From contig NZ_MLYP01000060.1 in NCBI RefSeq assembly GCF_001866645.1, positions 1 through 64,000 of the forward strand: a stretch of DNA of 64,000 nucleotides, read 5' to 3'. Below, one piece after another: positions 7,810 to 17,844 of the stretch. A program made the position numbers and the translations under genes. A model generated the notes under the pieces. That model saw nothing but the letters and a program-made list of their open reading frames with translations, did not search any database and had not been told where the DNA came from. This stretch comes from Streptomyces colonosanans. Lineage in GTDB: Bacteria > Actinomycetota > Actinomycetes > Streptomycetales > Streptomycetaceae. How positions within the stretch are numbered: the stretch's first letter is position 1; each line of letters begins with the position of its first letter.

Positions 7810-8748
7810 GTGAGTAGTGCAGCCCCCGTGCCCCGGGTCATCGCCGTCGTCGGACCGACCGCGGCCGGAAAGTCCGATCTGGGTGTATTCCTTGCCCAGC
7901 GCCTCGGCGGCGAGGTCGTCAACGCCGATTCCATGCAGCTCTACCAGGGGATGGACATCGGCACCGCCAAACTGACGCCCGAGGAACGCGGTGGTGTGCC
8001 GCACCACCTGCTGGACATCTGGGACGTCACGGTCGCGGCGTCCGTCGCCGAATACCAGCGCCTCGCCCGCGCCCGTATCGACGCGCTGCTCGCCGAGGGC
8101 CGCTGGCCCGTCCTGGTCGGCGGCTCAGGGCTCTACGTCCGCGGCGCGGTCGACAACCTGGAGTTCCCCGGAACCGACCCCGATGTGCGCGCCCGGCTGG
8201 AGGAGGAGCTCGCGCTGCGCGGCCCGGGGGCGCTGCACGCGCGCCTGGCCGCCGCCGACCCTCAGGCCGCGCAGGCGATCCTGCCCAGCAACGGCCGCCG
8301 TATCGTGCGGGCGCTGGAGGTCATCGAGATCACCGGCCGGCCCTTCACGGCCAACCTCCCCGGGCACGACTCCGTCTACGACACGATTCAGATCGGCGTC
8401 GACGTGGCCCGTCCCGAACTCGACGAGCGCATCGCCCGCCGGGTCGACCGGATGTGGGAGGCGGGGCTCGTGGACGAGGTGCGCGCGCTGGAGGCGCACG
8501 GACTGCGCGAGGGGCGTACGGCGTCGCGCGCGCTCGGGTACCAGCAGGTGCTCGCGGCGCTCGCGGGGGAGTGCACGCTCGAGGAGGCGCGCGCCGAGAC
8601 CATCCGCGCCACCAAGCGCTTCGCGCGCCGTCAGGATTCCTGGTTCCGCCGTGACCCGCGCGTGCACTGGCTCAGCGGCGCCGCGGCGGACCTCGGGGAA
8701 CTCCCGCACCTCGCACTGACGTTGGTCGAACGAGCGGTTACAGCCTGA
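7810..8748 (+). CDS. miaA: tRNA dimethylallyltransferase MiaA
   Basis: 312 residues. Transfers dimethylallyl from DMAPP to N6 of A37 in tRNAs reading UNN codons, the substrate for MiaB. P-loop VVGPTAAGKS (about residues 12-21), the D-S-MQLYQGMDIGTAK motif, VGGSGLYVRG and the C-terminal TRASRALGYQQ...TKRFARRQDSWFRRD region are all present. GTG 7810 was chosen because the protein then begins directly before the P-loop, as usual; the upstream in-frame extension overlaps the divergent small gene. Confidence 0.96.
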   Translation: MSSAAPVPRVIAVVGPTAAGKSDLGVFLAQRLGGEVVNADSMQLYQGMDIGTAKLTPEERGGVPHHLLDIWDVTVAASVAEYQRLARARIDALLAEGRWPVLVGGSGLYVRGAVDNLEFPGTDPDVRARLEEELALRGPGALHARLAAADPQAAQAILPSNGRRIVRALEVIEITGRPFTANLPGHDSVYDTIQIGVDVARPELDERIARRVDRMWEAGLVDEVRALEAHGLREGRTASRALGYQQVLAALAGECTLEEARAETIRATKRFARRQDSWFRRDPRVHWLSGAAADLGELPHLALTLVERAVTA

Positions 8749-8856
8749 TCACGTGATGGCATCGGGACGCTCCGGCCGTCATGCGGGCCTGTGGCGGCAT
8801 GCCATCATCGAGCGTCGATCGACCGAGTGGAGTCCGAGTTGGGAGGGCGCGTGGCG

Positions 8857-9384
8857 ATGGAGGCCGGCCCTCGCGACACCGCACAAGGCACGGAGCACGG
8901 CATCGCGGAGGACGAGGAGCAGCGGGGTCCCGAAGAGTACGGACTGAACCCCGAGGGGGACCGACTGAGCCCCGACGGTCCCGATGAGCAGCCTCCGGGC
9001 GCGGTGAGCGCCGACGGCCCCGACGCGGATGCGCTGCCGTCCGGGCCCGAGGTCGAGGTCGAGTTGCGCCCGCAGCGTCGGCTGCGGATCTGGCAGCTCG
9101 CCCCCATCGTGGGGCTGGCGGCGGTCGGCTCCCTGATGTTCGCCTTCCCGCTGGCCTTCGAGTTCGGCGACAGCGGCGCCGTGGTCGCCATGCTCGGCCT
9201 GCTGATCTGCTCCTGCGCGGCCGGCTGGGGCATGATGGCCGCGCGTCGCGTCGGTTACACCTGGCCGGGCCTGCCGCAGCGCGGCTCCGGACGGCGAGCG
9301 GACTGGCGTGTCGTCCTCGCGTACGCCGTGGTGGTCGCCGCGGTCGTCGCACTGGCCGTGTGGCGCGTGGCCCGGCTGCGCTGA
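8857..9384 (+). CDS. Membrane protein with acidic N-terminal tail, unknown function
   Basis: 175 residues from ATG 8857 (GGGAGGG at 8841-8847; GTG 8851 is a less well-spaced alternative). The first ~85 residues are acidic and Gly/Pro-rich, likely disordered and cytoplasmic. Two close hydrophobic helices follow (about 95-115 and 122-140), and a third lies near the C-terminus (VVLAYAVVVAAVVALAVW). No family recognised. Its place between miaA and dapF is conserved in Streptomyces as I recall it. Confidence 0.75.
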   Translation: MEAGPRDTAQGTEHGIAEDEEQRGPEEYGLNPEGDRLSPDGPDEQPPGAVSADGPDADALPSGPEVEVELRPQRRLRIWQLAPIVGLAAVGSLMFAFPLAFEFGDSGAVVAMLGLLICSCAAGWGMMAARRVGYTWPGLPQRGSGRRADWRVVLAYAVVVAAVVALAVWRVARLR

Positions 9385-9482
9385 GACCCGGGCCGGCGGG
9401 CCCGACCGGGCGTCTCCCGGGCGCCGGGGCCCCCATCGGACCGATCGTCCGGAGCCTCGTACCGACCCCGTACGATCGAGGA

Positions 9483-10382
9483 ATGAGCACGCGGATCGCC
9501 TTCCTCAAGGGTCACGGAACCGAGAACGACTTCGTGATCATTCCGGACCCCGAGAACGCCGTCGACCTGTCCCCGGCCGCCGTCGCCGCCCTGTGCGACC
9601 GCCGCGCGGGTATCGGCGGCGATGGTGTGCTGCACGTCGTGCGCTCCGCCGCGCACCCCGAGGCCCGGGAGATGGCCGCCGAGGCGGAGTGGTTCATGGA
9701 CTACCGCAACGCGGACGGCTCGATCGCGGAGATGTGCGGCAACGGCTCACGCGTGTTCGCGCGCTACCTCCAGCACGCCGGGCACGTGGCCGAGGGCGAC
9801 GTCGCGATCGCCACCCGCGGGGGCGTGAAGAGCGTGCACATCGCGAAGGCCGTGTCCCACGGAGACTCCGCCGAGGGAGACATCACCGTCGGCATGGGCA
9901 GGGCGCTCCTGCCCGCCGGGCACGTCACGGTGAGCGTCGGCGAGCGCAGTTGGCCCGCGCGCAACGTGAACATGGGCAACCCGCACGCGGTCGCCTTCGT
10001 CGACGACCTCGCGCACGCGGGCAATCTGTACACCCCGCCGTCCTTCAGCCCGGCCTCGGCCTACCCGGACGGGGTGAACGTCGAGTTCGTGGTCGACCGC
10101 GCCCCCCGGCATGTGGCGATGCGTGTCCACGAGCGCGGCTCCGGCGAGACCCGCTCGTGCGGCACGGGAGCGTGCGCGGTGGCCGTCGCCACGGCCCGCC
10201 GCGACGGCGCCGACCCGGCCGTGACGGGCACCCCGGTGACGTACACCGTGGACGTCCCCGGCGGCACCCTGGTGATCACCGAGCACCCGGACGGCGAGAT
10301 CGAGATGGCCGGCCCGGCGGTGATCGTCGCCGAGGGCGAGATCGACGCCGGCTGGCTGGAGTCCGCCGCGCGCCGGCGGTGA
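9483..10382 (+). CDS. dapF: Diaminopimelate epimerase DapF
   Basis: 299 residues. Interconverts LL- and meso-diaminopimelate for lysine; in Streptomyces the LL isomer is also the peptidoglycan cross-link. Both halves of the pseudo-symmetric fold are visible with the two catalytic cysteines: MCGNGSR (about residue 85) and SCGTGACA (about residue 225). The N-terminal motif KGHGTENDFV and MGNPHAV are also intact. Starts at ATG 9483, giving the usual family length. Confidence 0.97.
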   Translation: MSTRIAFLKGHGTENDFVIIPDPENAVDLSPAAVAALCDRRAGIGGDGVLHVVRSAAHPEAREMAAEAEWFMDYRNADGSIAEMCGNGSRVFARYLQHAGHVAEGDVAIATRGGVKSVHIAKAVSHGDSAEGDITVGMGRALLPAGHVTVSVGERSWPARNVNMGNPHAVAFVDDLAHAGNLYTPPSFSPASAYPDGVNVEFVVDRAPRHVAMRVHERGSGETRSCGTGACAVAVATARRDGADPAVTGTPVTYTVDVPGGTLVITEHPDGEIEMAGPAVIVAEGEIDAGWLESAARRR

Positions 10383-10809
10383 CCGTTCGCGAACTCGCGC
10401 TGCGGAACGGTTCCTTGGGGGGGCGAACGGGCGGCGCGTCGATGCATGGCGTGGCACACGGGCGGTGACGCTCCACAGGGCGACGTGGCCGGAAACCGCG
10501 GTCGGCCGCGGCGCCGCACCGCTTCGCGTATCGCGGCTCGGGCCACCCCGCACGCTCCGATCCGCAGCCGGGGGCGCAAGGGAATGCGCGAATCGATGGC
10601 CGGGCGTCTCTGCCCGTGGCTCAAAACCGTAAACATCTGGACGTTCGCTCGAATGGGTGATCCGTTTCACGCTCGGCGAGAGCAGGTCAGGCGGGCGTGA
10701 TGGGCTCGGTAGCATCAAGCACCGGCCCGGACGGGGGACCGTCGCCATCCCCGCGCCGTGTCTGCCATGGGGCACTCCGTCCGCCGGTCCACGCAGCCGG
10801 AGGTGCCCA
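10383..10809. other. 427-bp gene-free stretch between dapF and the RelA/SpoT homologue
   Basis: No ORF with convincing codon bias. Two short palindromes lie just after dapF: GTTCGCGAAC (10385-10394) and GGAACGGTTCC (10404-10414). A relatively AT-rich block (CAAAACCGTAAACATCTGG, 10622-10640) could belong to the promoter of the downstream gene. I see no clear sigma-factor consensus or RNA gene. Confidence 0.4.
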
Positions 10810-13008
10810 ATGAGTGCGGAGGCCACGAACCCTGCCACCCCCGTCCCCGCGACGCCCGGGGTGTACCGCAGGAAGAGCCGCCCCCGGATCGACCTGCGCC
10901 GCCTCGGCCGGGCCGCACTGCTCGGCTCCGCCACCCGCGACCGGCTGCCCGACGCCATCGGCCACGTCGCCGAGGCGCACCGCGCCCACCACCCCGACTC
11001 CGACCTGGAACCCCTGCGACGCGCCTATCTGTTGGCCGAGTCCTCGCATCGCGGGCAGATGCGCAAGAGCGGCGAGCCATACATCACGCATCCCCTCGCC
11101 GTGACCCTGATCCTCGCCGAACTCGGCGCCGAGACGACGACGTTGACGGCGTCCCTGCTGCACGACACCGTCGAGGACACGGATGTGACGCTCGATCAGG
11201 TGCGTAAGGAGTTCGGTGAGGAGGTGCGCTATCTCGTCGACGGAGTCACCAAGCTGGAGAAGGTCGACTACGGCGCGGCGGCCGAGCCGGAGACCTTCCG
11301 CAAGATGCTGGTCGCCACCGGCAACGACGTCCGCGTGATGTCGATCAAACTCGCCGACCGGCTGCACAACATGCGCACCCTGGGCGTGATGCGCCCCGAG
11401 AAGCAGCAGCGCATCGCCAAGGTCACCCGGGACGTGCTCATCCCGCTCGCCGAACGCCTCGGCGTCCAGGCGCTCAAGACCGAGCTAGAGGACCTCGTCT
11501 TCGAGATCCTGCACCCCGAGGAGTGCGAGCACACCAGAGAGCTGATCATCGAGAACGCGGCGCACGGCGACGATCCACTCGCCGAGACGGCCGACCAGGT
11601 GCGCGCGGTCCTGCGCGAGGCCGGGATCCCGTCCGAAGTCCTCATCCGGCCACGGCACCTCGTCTCCGTCCATCGCATCTCCCGCAAGCGGGGCCGACTG
11701 CGCGGTGCCGACTTCGGACGCCTCCTGGTGCTCGTCAACGAGGACGCCGACTGCTACGGGGTCCTCGGCGAACTGCACACCTGCATGACCCCGGTGGTCT
11801 CGGAGTTCAAGGACTTCATCGCCGTCCCCAAGTTCAACCTCTACCAGTCCCTGCACACGGCGGTCGCGCGCGAGAACGGCGAGGTCGCCGAAGTCCTCAT
11901 CCGCACACACCAGATGCACGAGGTCGCCGAGGCCGGCGTGATCGCGCTCGGCAGTCCCTACGCTCCCGGGTCCGAGGACCCGGCCGACGGCGAGCGCGCC
12001 GACCCCACGCGTCCCGGCTGGCTCTCCCGGCTTCTGGAGTGGCAGGAGGCGGCCCCCGACACGGACACGTTCTGGTCGACGCTGCGCCAGGACCTGGCCC
12101 AGGACCGGGAGATCACCGTGTTCCGCCCCGACGGGGGAACGCTGGGGCTACCGGAGGGCGCGAGCTGTGTGGACGCCGCGTACGCGCAGTACGGCGAGGA
12201 TGCGCACGCGTGCATCGGCGCCCGCGTCGACGGTCGGCTCGCGACGCTGAGCACGGTCCTGAAGGACGGCGACACCGTACAGCTCCTCATGGGCCAGGAC
12301 CCGGCCTCCGAGCCCTCCAGGGAGTGGCTGGAGCACGCGCACACACCCGCCGCACGCATCGCCATCCAGCGCTGGCTGGCGACGCATCCGACGCCGGGAG
12401 ACCCGTTCGACGACGCGCTGGAGCCGGGTGCCGCGCGACCCCGCGCCGGGGCCCCGGTGGACGGCGCCGCCGCGCGTGCGACCGCGCCAGGTTCCGTCGC
12501 CCGCCCGCCCGCGCTTCCCGCACGCCCCACCACGGACGCGCCCGGCCCGCGCGCCGCCAACGCCGTCGTCGATCTGCCCGGCGCCTCTGTGCGCCTCGCG
12601 GGCTGCTGTACGCCCGTGCCGCCCGACGAGGTCACCGGCTTCGCCGTGCGCGGGGGCGTGGTGACCGTCCACCGCGTCGAATGCGCCGGAGCGACGCGCA
12701 TGAAGAGCACCGGACGCGCGGAGGTCGGCGTGCGCTGGGGCGACACCACCGAGTGCCGGGTGACGCTCGTCGCCGAGTCCTTCGGCCGCCAGCACCTCCT
12801 CGCGGACCTCACCGAGGCCATCGCCGTGGAGGGCGTCGCGATCGTCTCCGCCACCGTCGAGCCGCCCAGCCAGCAACGGGTGCGTCACACGTACACGCTC
12901 CAACTTCCCGACGCGGCCCACCTGCCGGCCCTGATGCGGGCGATGCGGAACGTGCCCGGCGTGTACGACGTGAGCAGGGCCCAACACCCCGCGTCAGCCG
13001 CCTACTAG
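10810..13008 (+). CDS. rshA: RelA/SpoT family (p)ppGpp synthetase/hydrolase homologue, RshA-type
   Basis: 732 residues, long RSH layout. The HD hydrolase domain (about 70-190) includes HRGQMRKSGEPYITHPLAV and the HD pair in LLHDTVEDT. The synthetase domain (about 275-390) includes RPRHLVSVHRI, FKDFIAVPKFNLYQSLHTAV and EVLIRT. A TGS domain (EITVFRPDGGTLGLPEGASCVDAAYA) and a C-terminal ACT/RIS-like region with GCCTPVPPDEVTGF follow. By position this is the second RSH of streptomycetes (rshA), distinct from relA near apt. The usual RFKD reads EFKD and EIQIRT reads EVLIRT, so synthetase activity may be altered. Start chosen at ATG 10810. Confidence 0.9.
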   Translation: MSAEATNPATPVPATPGVYRRKSRPRIDLRRLGRAALLGSATRDRLPDAIGHVAEAHRAHHPDSDLEPLRRAYLLAESSHRGQMRKSGEPYITHPLAVTLILAELGAETTTLTASLLHDTVEDTDVTLDQVRKEFGEEVRYLVDGVTKLEKVDYGAAAEPETFRKMLVATGNDVRVMSIKLADRLHNMRTLGVMRPEKQQRIAKVTRDVLIPLAERLGVQALKTELEDLVFEILHPEECEHTRELIIENAAHGDDPLAETADQVRAVLREAGIPSEVLIRPRHLVSVHRISRKRGRLRGADFGRLLVLVNEDADCYGVLGELHTCMTPVVSEFKDFIAVPKFNLYQSLHTAVARENGEVAEVLIRTHQMHEVAEAGVIALGSPYAPGSEDPADGERADPTRPGWLSRLLEWQEAAPDTDTFWSTLRQDLAQDREITVFRPDGGTLGLPEGASCVDAAYAQYGEDAHACIGARVDGRLATLSTVLKDGDTVQLLMGQDPASEPSREWLEHAHTPAARIAIQRWLATHPTPGDPFDDALEPGAARPRAGAPVDGAAARATAPGSVARPPALPARPTTDAPGPRAANAVVDLPGASVRLAGCCTPVPPDEVTGFAVRGGVVTVHRVECAGATRMKSTGRAEVGVRWGDTTECRVTLVAESFGRQHLLADLTEAIAVEGVAIVSATVEPPSQQRVRHTYTLQLPDAAHLPALMRAMRNVPGVYDVSRAQHPASAAY

Positions 13009-13160
13009 CAGAATCGGCGCCGTATATCCCTACTGTCATACCGCAGTTCGGCACTCTGCCGTACAACGGCCGCACGGGCCGTGGCCAGGGCTGAATCCGT
13101 TCGGGTGGGGCCGGTGCGCGTCGTCACCGCGCGGCCGGTGCGCGCTGGTAGCCGTGGTCC

Positions 13161-14654
13161 ATGCCGCAGACCCTCCGTTCCGTGATCCCCCGCGCCCGGC
13201 GCGCCAGGGCGGCCCTGCTCACCTCCGCCGTCTCCGTCTGCCTGATCGCCGCGAGCACCCCCTCACCCGCGGTGCCCCTGGGCATCGGCGACCGGCTCTT
13301 CCCGACGCTCGGCAACCCCGGGTACGACGTCGGGTCGTACGACCTGTCCTTCACCTATCCCGGCCGCAACGACAAGCCGCTCACCGCCGTCACCACCATC
13401 AGCGCCCGCGTCACCGAGCCCCTGAAGAGCGTCAACCTCGACTTCGCCCGCGGCACGGTGCAGTCCGTGGACGTCAACGGGGCGCCCGCGGCCTTCACCG
13501 GGGCCGGGGAGGACCTGGTGATCACGCCGAACGCCCCGCTTCCCCGGGGCAGCGCACTGCGGATCACCGTGCGGCACACCAGCGACCCCCTACCCGCGAA
13601 GGGCAAGGACGGCGGCTGGGTACGGACCGACGACGGACTCGTGATGGCCAACCAGGCCGACGCCGCCCACCTGGTCTTCCCGTGCAACGACCACCCTTCC
13701 GACAAGGCGATGTTCACGATCCACGTCACCGCGCCGAACGGCTACACGGCTGTGGCGAACGGTGTGCCGGCCGGCACCCTCCGAGCCCGTGGGTCCACCA
13801 CCTGGACCTACCGCACCATGCACCCCATGGCCACCGAACTCGCCCAGGTCTCCATCGGCCGCAGCGCCGTCCCGAGGCGCCGGGGACCGCACGGCCTGCC
13901 CGTCCGCGACGTCATCCCCGCCAAGGATCGCCAGATCCTCGAACCGTGGCTGAAGAAGACCCCCGGCCAGATCGCCTGGATGGAGGGCAAGGTCGGCCCG
14001 TTCCCCTTCGAGAGGTACGGGGTGCTGGTCGCCCAGGCACGGACCGGGTACGAACTCGAGACACAGACGCTCTCCCTCTTCGAGAGACGCCTGTTCACCG
14101 AGCCCGCGTTCCCCAAGTGGTACGTCGAGTCGGTCATGGTGCACGAACTGTCCCACCAGTGGTTCGGCGACAGCGTCTCCCCCCGCACCTGGTCCGACGT
14201 GTGGCTCAACGAGGGACACGCCACCTGGTACGAGACCCTGTACGCGGAGGAGACCGCGCACCGGCCGATGGAGGCGCGGATCAAGGCGGCGTACGCCGTC
14301 TCCGACGCCATGCGCGCCGCGGGCGGCCCTCCCGCGGCGCCGAAGGGCCCGGAACCCGGCCAGAAGATCAGTCTCTTCCGCCCGAATGTCTACGACGGCG
14401 GCGCGCTCGTCCTGTACGCGCTGCGCCAGGAGATCGGGCGCTCTGCCTTCGAGCGCCTGGAGCGGCTCTGGGTGGGCCTGTACCGCGACGGCACGGCGAC
14501 CACCGCCGACTTCGAGCGCCTGGCGTCCCGGACGGCGGGGCGCGATCTGACCGTGTTCTTCCGAGGGTGGCTCCACAGTGAGAAGACGCCGCCGATGCCG
14601 GGGCACCCGGACTGGAAGATCAAGGCCGTCCAGGGCCCCAAGGCGCCCCGATAA
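13161..14654 (+). CDS. Secreted M1-family metallopeptidase
   Basis: 497 residues. Twin-basic N-region, hydrophobic core and AlaSer-type cleavage region (residues 1-33) indicate export. An aminopeptidase N-like beta domain is followed by the zinc protease core with VHELSHQWFGD (HExxH, about residue 329) and NEGHATWYE (third zinc ligand Glu, 18 residues later). The GAMEN-like exopeptidase motif position is less clear (YELETQTLS). Probably an extracellular aminopeptidase. Starts at ATG 13161. Confidence 0.9.
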   Translation: MPQTLRSVIPRARRARAALLTSAVSVCLIAASTPSPAVPLGIGDRLFPTLGNPGYDVGSYDLSFTYPGRNDKPLTAVTTISARVTEPLKSVNLDFARGTVQSVDVNGAPAAFTGAGEDLVITPNAPLPRGSALRITVRHTSDPLPAKGKDGGWVRTDDGLVMANQADAAHLVFPCNDHPSDKAMFTIHVTAPNGYTAVANGVPAGTLRARGSTTWTYRTMHPMATELAQVSIGRSAVPRRRGPHGLPVRDVIPAKDRQILEPWLKKTPGQIAWMEGKVGPFPFERYGVLVAQARTGYELETQTLSLFERRLFTEPAFPKWYVESVMVHELSHQWFGDSVSPRTWSDVWLNEGHATWYETLYAEETAHRPMEARIKAAYAVSDAMRAAGGPPAAPKGPEPGQKISLFRPNVYDGGALVLYALRQEIGRSAFERLERLWVGLYRDGTATTADFERLASRTAGRDLTVFFRGWLHSEKTPPMPGHPDWKIKAVQGPKAPR

Positions 14655-14837
14655 CCCGGGTGACGAGACGGGCCGTGCCGTGCGACCATCATCAGGTCGG
14701 CGACGCACCCCCCCCAGGGGCGGGTGGCCGGGAATCTCCCGGGGTACCCGAGCGTTGTCACAGGCGACGAGTCCTGCGGTCGTGAACGGCCCGCGTCCCG
14801 TCGCCGCAAACGGAATCCCCATCGACGTAAGGACCCA

Positions 14838-16328
14838 ATGACCTCCTCTTCTTCCCCTTCCCAGGACACCAAGCGCTTCGCGCACACCTACCCCGAGGGT
14901 CTTCGGGCCGATGCCCTGATGGAAGAGGACGTCGCCTGGAGCCACGAGATCGACGGAGAGCGGGACGGCGACCAGTTCGACCGCTCCGAGCGCGCGGCCC
15001 TGCGCCGTGTCGCGGGCCTCTCCACCGAACTCGAGGACGTCACCGAGGTCGAGTACCGGCAGCTGCGCCTGGAGCGCGTGGTGCTCGTCGGGGTGTGGAC
15101 CTCGGGGACCGTTCAGGACGCGGACAACTCCCTCGCCGAGCTGGCAGCCCTCGCGGAGACCGCGGGTGCGGTCGTGCTCGACGGCGTGATCCAGCGTCGT
15201 GACAAGCCGGACGCGGCGACCTACATCGGTTCCGGCAAGGCCGGAGAGCTGCGGGACATCGTCCTCGAGACCGGCGCCGACACGGTCATCTGCGACGGTG
15301 AGCTGAGCCCCGGCCAGCTGATCCACCTCGAGGACGTCGTCAAGGTCAAGGTCATCGACCGTACGGCCCTGATCCTGGACATCTTCGCCCAGCACGCCAA
15401 GTCACGCGAGGGCAAGGCCCAGGTCGCGCTCGCGCAGATGCAGTACATGCTGCCGAGGCTGCGCGGCTGGGGCCAGTCGCTGTCCCGGCAGATGGGCGGC
15501 GGCAGCGGCGGCCTGGCGACCCGTGGTCCCGGTGAGACCAAGATCGAGACGGACCGGCGGCGGATCCGCGAGAAGATGGCGAAGATGCGCCGGGAGATCG
15601 CGGACATGAAGACCGGCCGCGAGATCAAGCGCCAGGAGCGCCGGCGCCACAAGGTGCCCTCGGTCGCCATCGCGGGCTACACCAACGCCGGCAAGTCCTC
15701 CCTGCTCAACCGCCTCACCGGCGCGGGCGTCCTGGTCGAGAACGCGCTGTTCGCGACCCTGGACCCCACCGTGCGCCGGGCCGAGACCCCGAGCGGGCGG
15801 CTGTACACGCTGGCCGACACCGTCGGTTTCGTACGGCACCTGCCGCACCACCTGGTCGAGGCGTTCCGCTCCACGATGGAGGAGGTCGGTGACTCCGACC
15901 TGATCCTGCACGTGGTGGACGGCTCGCACCCGGTGCCGGAGGAGCAGCTGGCCGCCGTGCGCGAGGTGATCAGGGACGTCGGCGCCACCCACGTCCCCGA
16001 GATCGTCGTGATCAACAAGGCGGATGCGGCCGACCCGCTGGTGCTCCAGCGGCTGCAGCGGAACGAGAAGCGCTCCCTCGTGGTCTCGGCCCGCACCGGC
16101 AAGGGCATCGCCGAGCTGCTCGCGCTCATCGACGTCGAGCTGCCGCGGCCCTCGGTCGAGATCGAGGCCGTCGTGCCGTACACGCAGGGCCGGCTGGTCG
16201 CGCGCGCCCACTCCGAGGGCGAGGTGATCTCCGAGGAACACACCCCGGAGGGCACGCTGCTCAAGGCGCGGGTGCACGAGGAACTGGCCGCGGAACTGGC
16301 TCCGTACCTGCCCACACCGGCACTCTGA
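14838..16328 (+). CDS. hflX: GTPase HflX (ribosome-associated)
   Basis: 496 residues. HflX binds the 50S subunit and splits stalled ribosomes under stress. An N-terminal HflX domain is followed by the helical linker (RRRIREKMAKMRREIADMKTGREIKRQERRR) and a G domain: GYTNAGKSSLLN (G1), DPTVRR with T (G2), DTVGFVRHLPH (G3), NKAD (G4). ATG 14838 is preceded by TAAGGA. Transcription ends at the adjacent perfect hairpin. Confidence 0.97.
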   Translation: MTSSSSPSQDTKRFAHTYPEGLRADALMEEDVAWSHEIDGERDGDQFDRSERAALRRVAGLSTELEDVTEVEYRQLRLERVVLVGVWTSGTVQDADNSLAELAALAETAGAVVLDGVIQRRDKPDAATYIGSGKAGELRDIVLETGADTVICDGELSPGQLIHLEDVVKVKVIDRTALILDIFAQHAKSREGKAQVALAQMQYMLPRLRGWGQSLSRQMGGGSGGLATRGPGETKIETDRRRIREKMAKMRREIADMKTGREIKRQERRRHKVPSVAIAGYTNAGKSSLLNRLTGAGVLVENALFATLDPTVRRAETPSGRLYTLADTVGFVRHLPHHLVEAFRSTMEEVGDSDLILHVVDGSHPVPEEQLAAVREVIRDVGATHVPEIVVINKADAADPLVLQRLQRNEKRSLVVSARTGKGIAELLALIDVELPRPSVEIEAVVPYTQGRLVARAHSEGEVISEEHTPEGTLLKARVHEELAAELAPYLPTPAL

Positions 16329-16343
16329 CCCATGGTGTGAAAA

Positions 16344-16370
16344 GGGCCCGCCCCCACAGGGGGCGGGCCC
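16344..16370. terminator. Intrinsic hairpin between convergent hflX and protease gene
   Basis: Perfect 12-bp stem GGGCCCGCCCCC / GGGGGCGGGCCC with loop ACA. It lies 15 bp after the hflX stop and 21 bp after the stop of the convergent protease gene, so it probably serves both directions. It is preceded by AAAA rather than followed by a long T-run, common in Streptomyces. Confidence 0.8.
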
Positions 16371-16390
16371 TCACGCGTTCACCAGCCGTG

Positions 16391-17617
16391 TCACCGGCCG
16401 GCGAACTTCTTGCTGACCGAGTCGTAGACGCCCTTGGCCACCGGGCCCAGCCGCGGACCGGCCAGCCAGCCCGCACTCACTGGGCCGATCGAGGTGTTGG
16501 AGACCAGCGCGGGCTTGCCGTCCGAGCCCGTCTCCACCCAGCCGCCGCCGGACGAACCGCCCGTCATGGTGCAGCCGACGCGGTACATCGTCGGGTCCGC
16601 CCGCACGATGGAGAGCCGGCCCGGCTTGTCCTGGCACTGGTAGAGCGTCTGACCGTCGAACGGCGCCGCGGCCGGGTAACCGGTCGCCGTGATACTGGCG
16701 ACCTTCGGTACGGCCGGTGCGTTGAAGTTCACGGGAAGGGCCGAACCAACCGTCTCCTCAAGGGACTTGCCGTTGCTTCCCTTCTCCGGGGTCACATGGA
16801 TGACGGAGAAGTCGTACGCCGCGCCCTGGCCGCCGGTCGCGCCGCCCTGCTCGATCCACTGGTCCGAGGTCTGCGCCCAGTCACCCCACCAGACACCGTA
16901 GGGGGCGACCTCCTGCCTCGTCGCTTTCTGCAACTCGGCCGTCGTCTTCCCGGAGTTGTTGTACGACGGCACGAACGCGATGTTGCGGTACCAGCCGCCC
17001 TTCTTGCCGGCGTGCACGCAATGCCCGGCGGTCCACACGAGGTTGGACTTGCCCGGGTGCGCCGGGTCCTGGACGACGGTCGCCGAGCAGACCATCGTGC
17101 CCTCGGGGGCGTCGAAGAACACCTTGCCCGCCGTCGGCGCGTTGTCGTGGTACGCGGCCGGAACGGCCCGCGCCCGCACGGGCGTCGGGGTCGGGTCCGT
17201 CACACCCTGGTCGCCCGCGAGGTCGTTGTCGTTGACGCCCTTGTCCGGGTCATTGGCCCTGCGCATCCGGTCCGGGTCCCACAGGCCCTTGATGATCGGG
17301 TTGACGAACTCGTCGGCCTCGCGCAGCCAGTCGTCCTTTTTCCAGTTCTTCCAGGCGCCGTTCTTCCACTTGTCGAGGTCGATCCCGTGCTCCTGGAGCT
17401 TCCGCTTGAGGTCGTCCGGGATCTTGATCTTGCCGTCGCCCGCGGAGGACGCCGACGCGCTCGCCCCGCCCTTCGCCGTGGTGTCGCCCCCCGAGTCGCA
17501 CGCGGTCGCGGTGAGCGCCAGCGCCGTGGCGAGGCCGACGGCCGCCAGCACGGGGGAGGTCCTGCGGCGCACGCTCCCTTCTGCACGGGCGGCGAAAGGC
17601 GGGCGTATGAGTCGCAT
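16391..17617 (-). CDS. Trypsin-like serine protease, lipoprotein
   Basis: 408 residues. Signal peptide with lipobox LTATAC (Cys about residue 33) followed by a Gly/Ser linker, so it is predicted to be anchored on the outer membrane face. A charged Trp/Lys-rich region (about 55-120) precedes the protease domain. Catalytic triad: WTAGHC (His), AYDFSVIH (Asp) and TGGSSGGGW (Ser). ATG 17617 has GGGGGAG at proper spacing; a longer in-frame ORF is not supported. Confidence 0.9.
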   Translation of the reverse strand: MRLIRPPFAARAEGSVRRRTSPVLAAVGLATALALTATACDSGGDTTAKGGASASASSAGDGKIKIPDDLKRKLQEHGIDLDKWKNGAWKNWKKDDWLREADEFVNPIIKGLWDPDRMRRANDPDKGVNDNDLAGDQGVTDPTPTPVRARAVPAAYHDNAPTAGKVFFDAPEGTMVCSATVVQDPAHPGKSNLVWTAGHCVHAGKKGGWYRNIAFVPSYNNSGKTTAELQKATRQEVAPYGVWWGDWAQTSDQWIEQGGATGGQGAAYDFSVIHVTPEKGSNGKSLEETVGSALPVNFNAPAVPKVASITATGYPAAAPFDGQTLYQCQDKPGRLSIVRADPTMYRVGCTMTGGSSGGGWVETGSDGKPALVSNTSIGPVSAGWLAGPRLGPVAKGVYDSVSKKFAGR

Positions 17618-17844
17618 GGTCTGAACTCCCCCTGGGATGAGCCTGTGTGAAGGCGGTGGTGTACCGCCCTGGAGCGCGGCACGCCGCAGGTGATCACCAC
17701 TTCTACTGAACGGCACCACACACTATGCGGTCGCTGTGGGGGACGACCGACGGAACGGCAACGGTTCGGCTACAAGCGATCTGACCTGACTCGTCATCCG
17801 GGGACATCCCCATGCGGGGAGTTCTCGCACCTGCTGCGGAGGTC

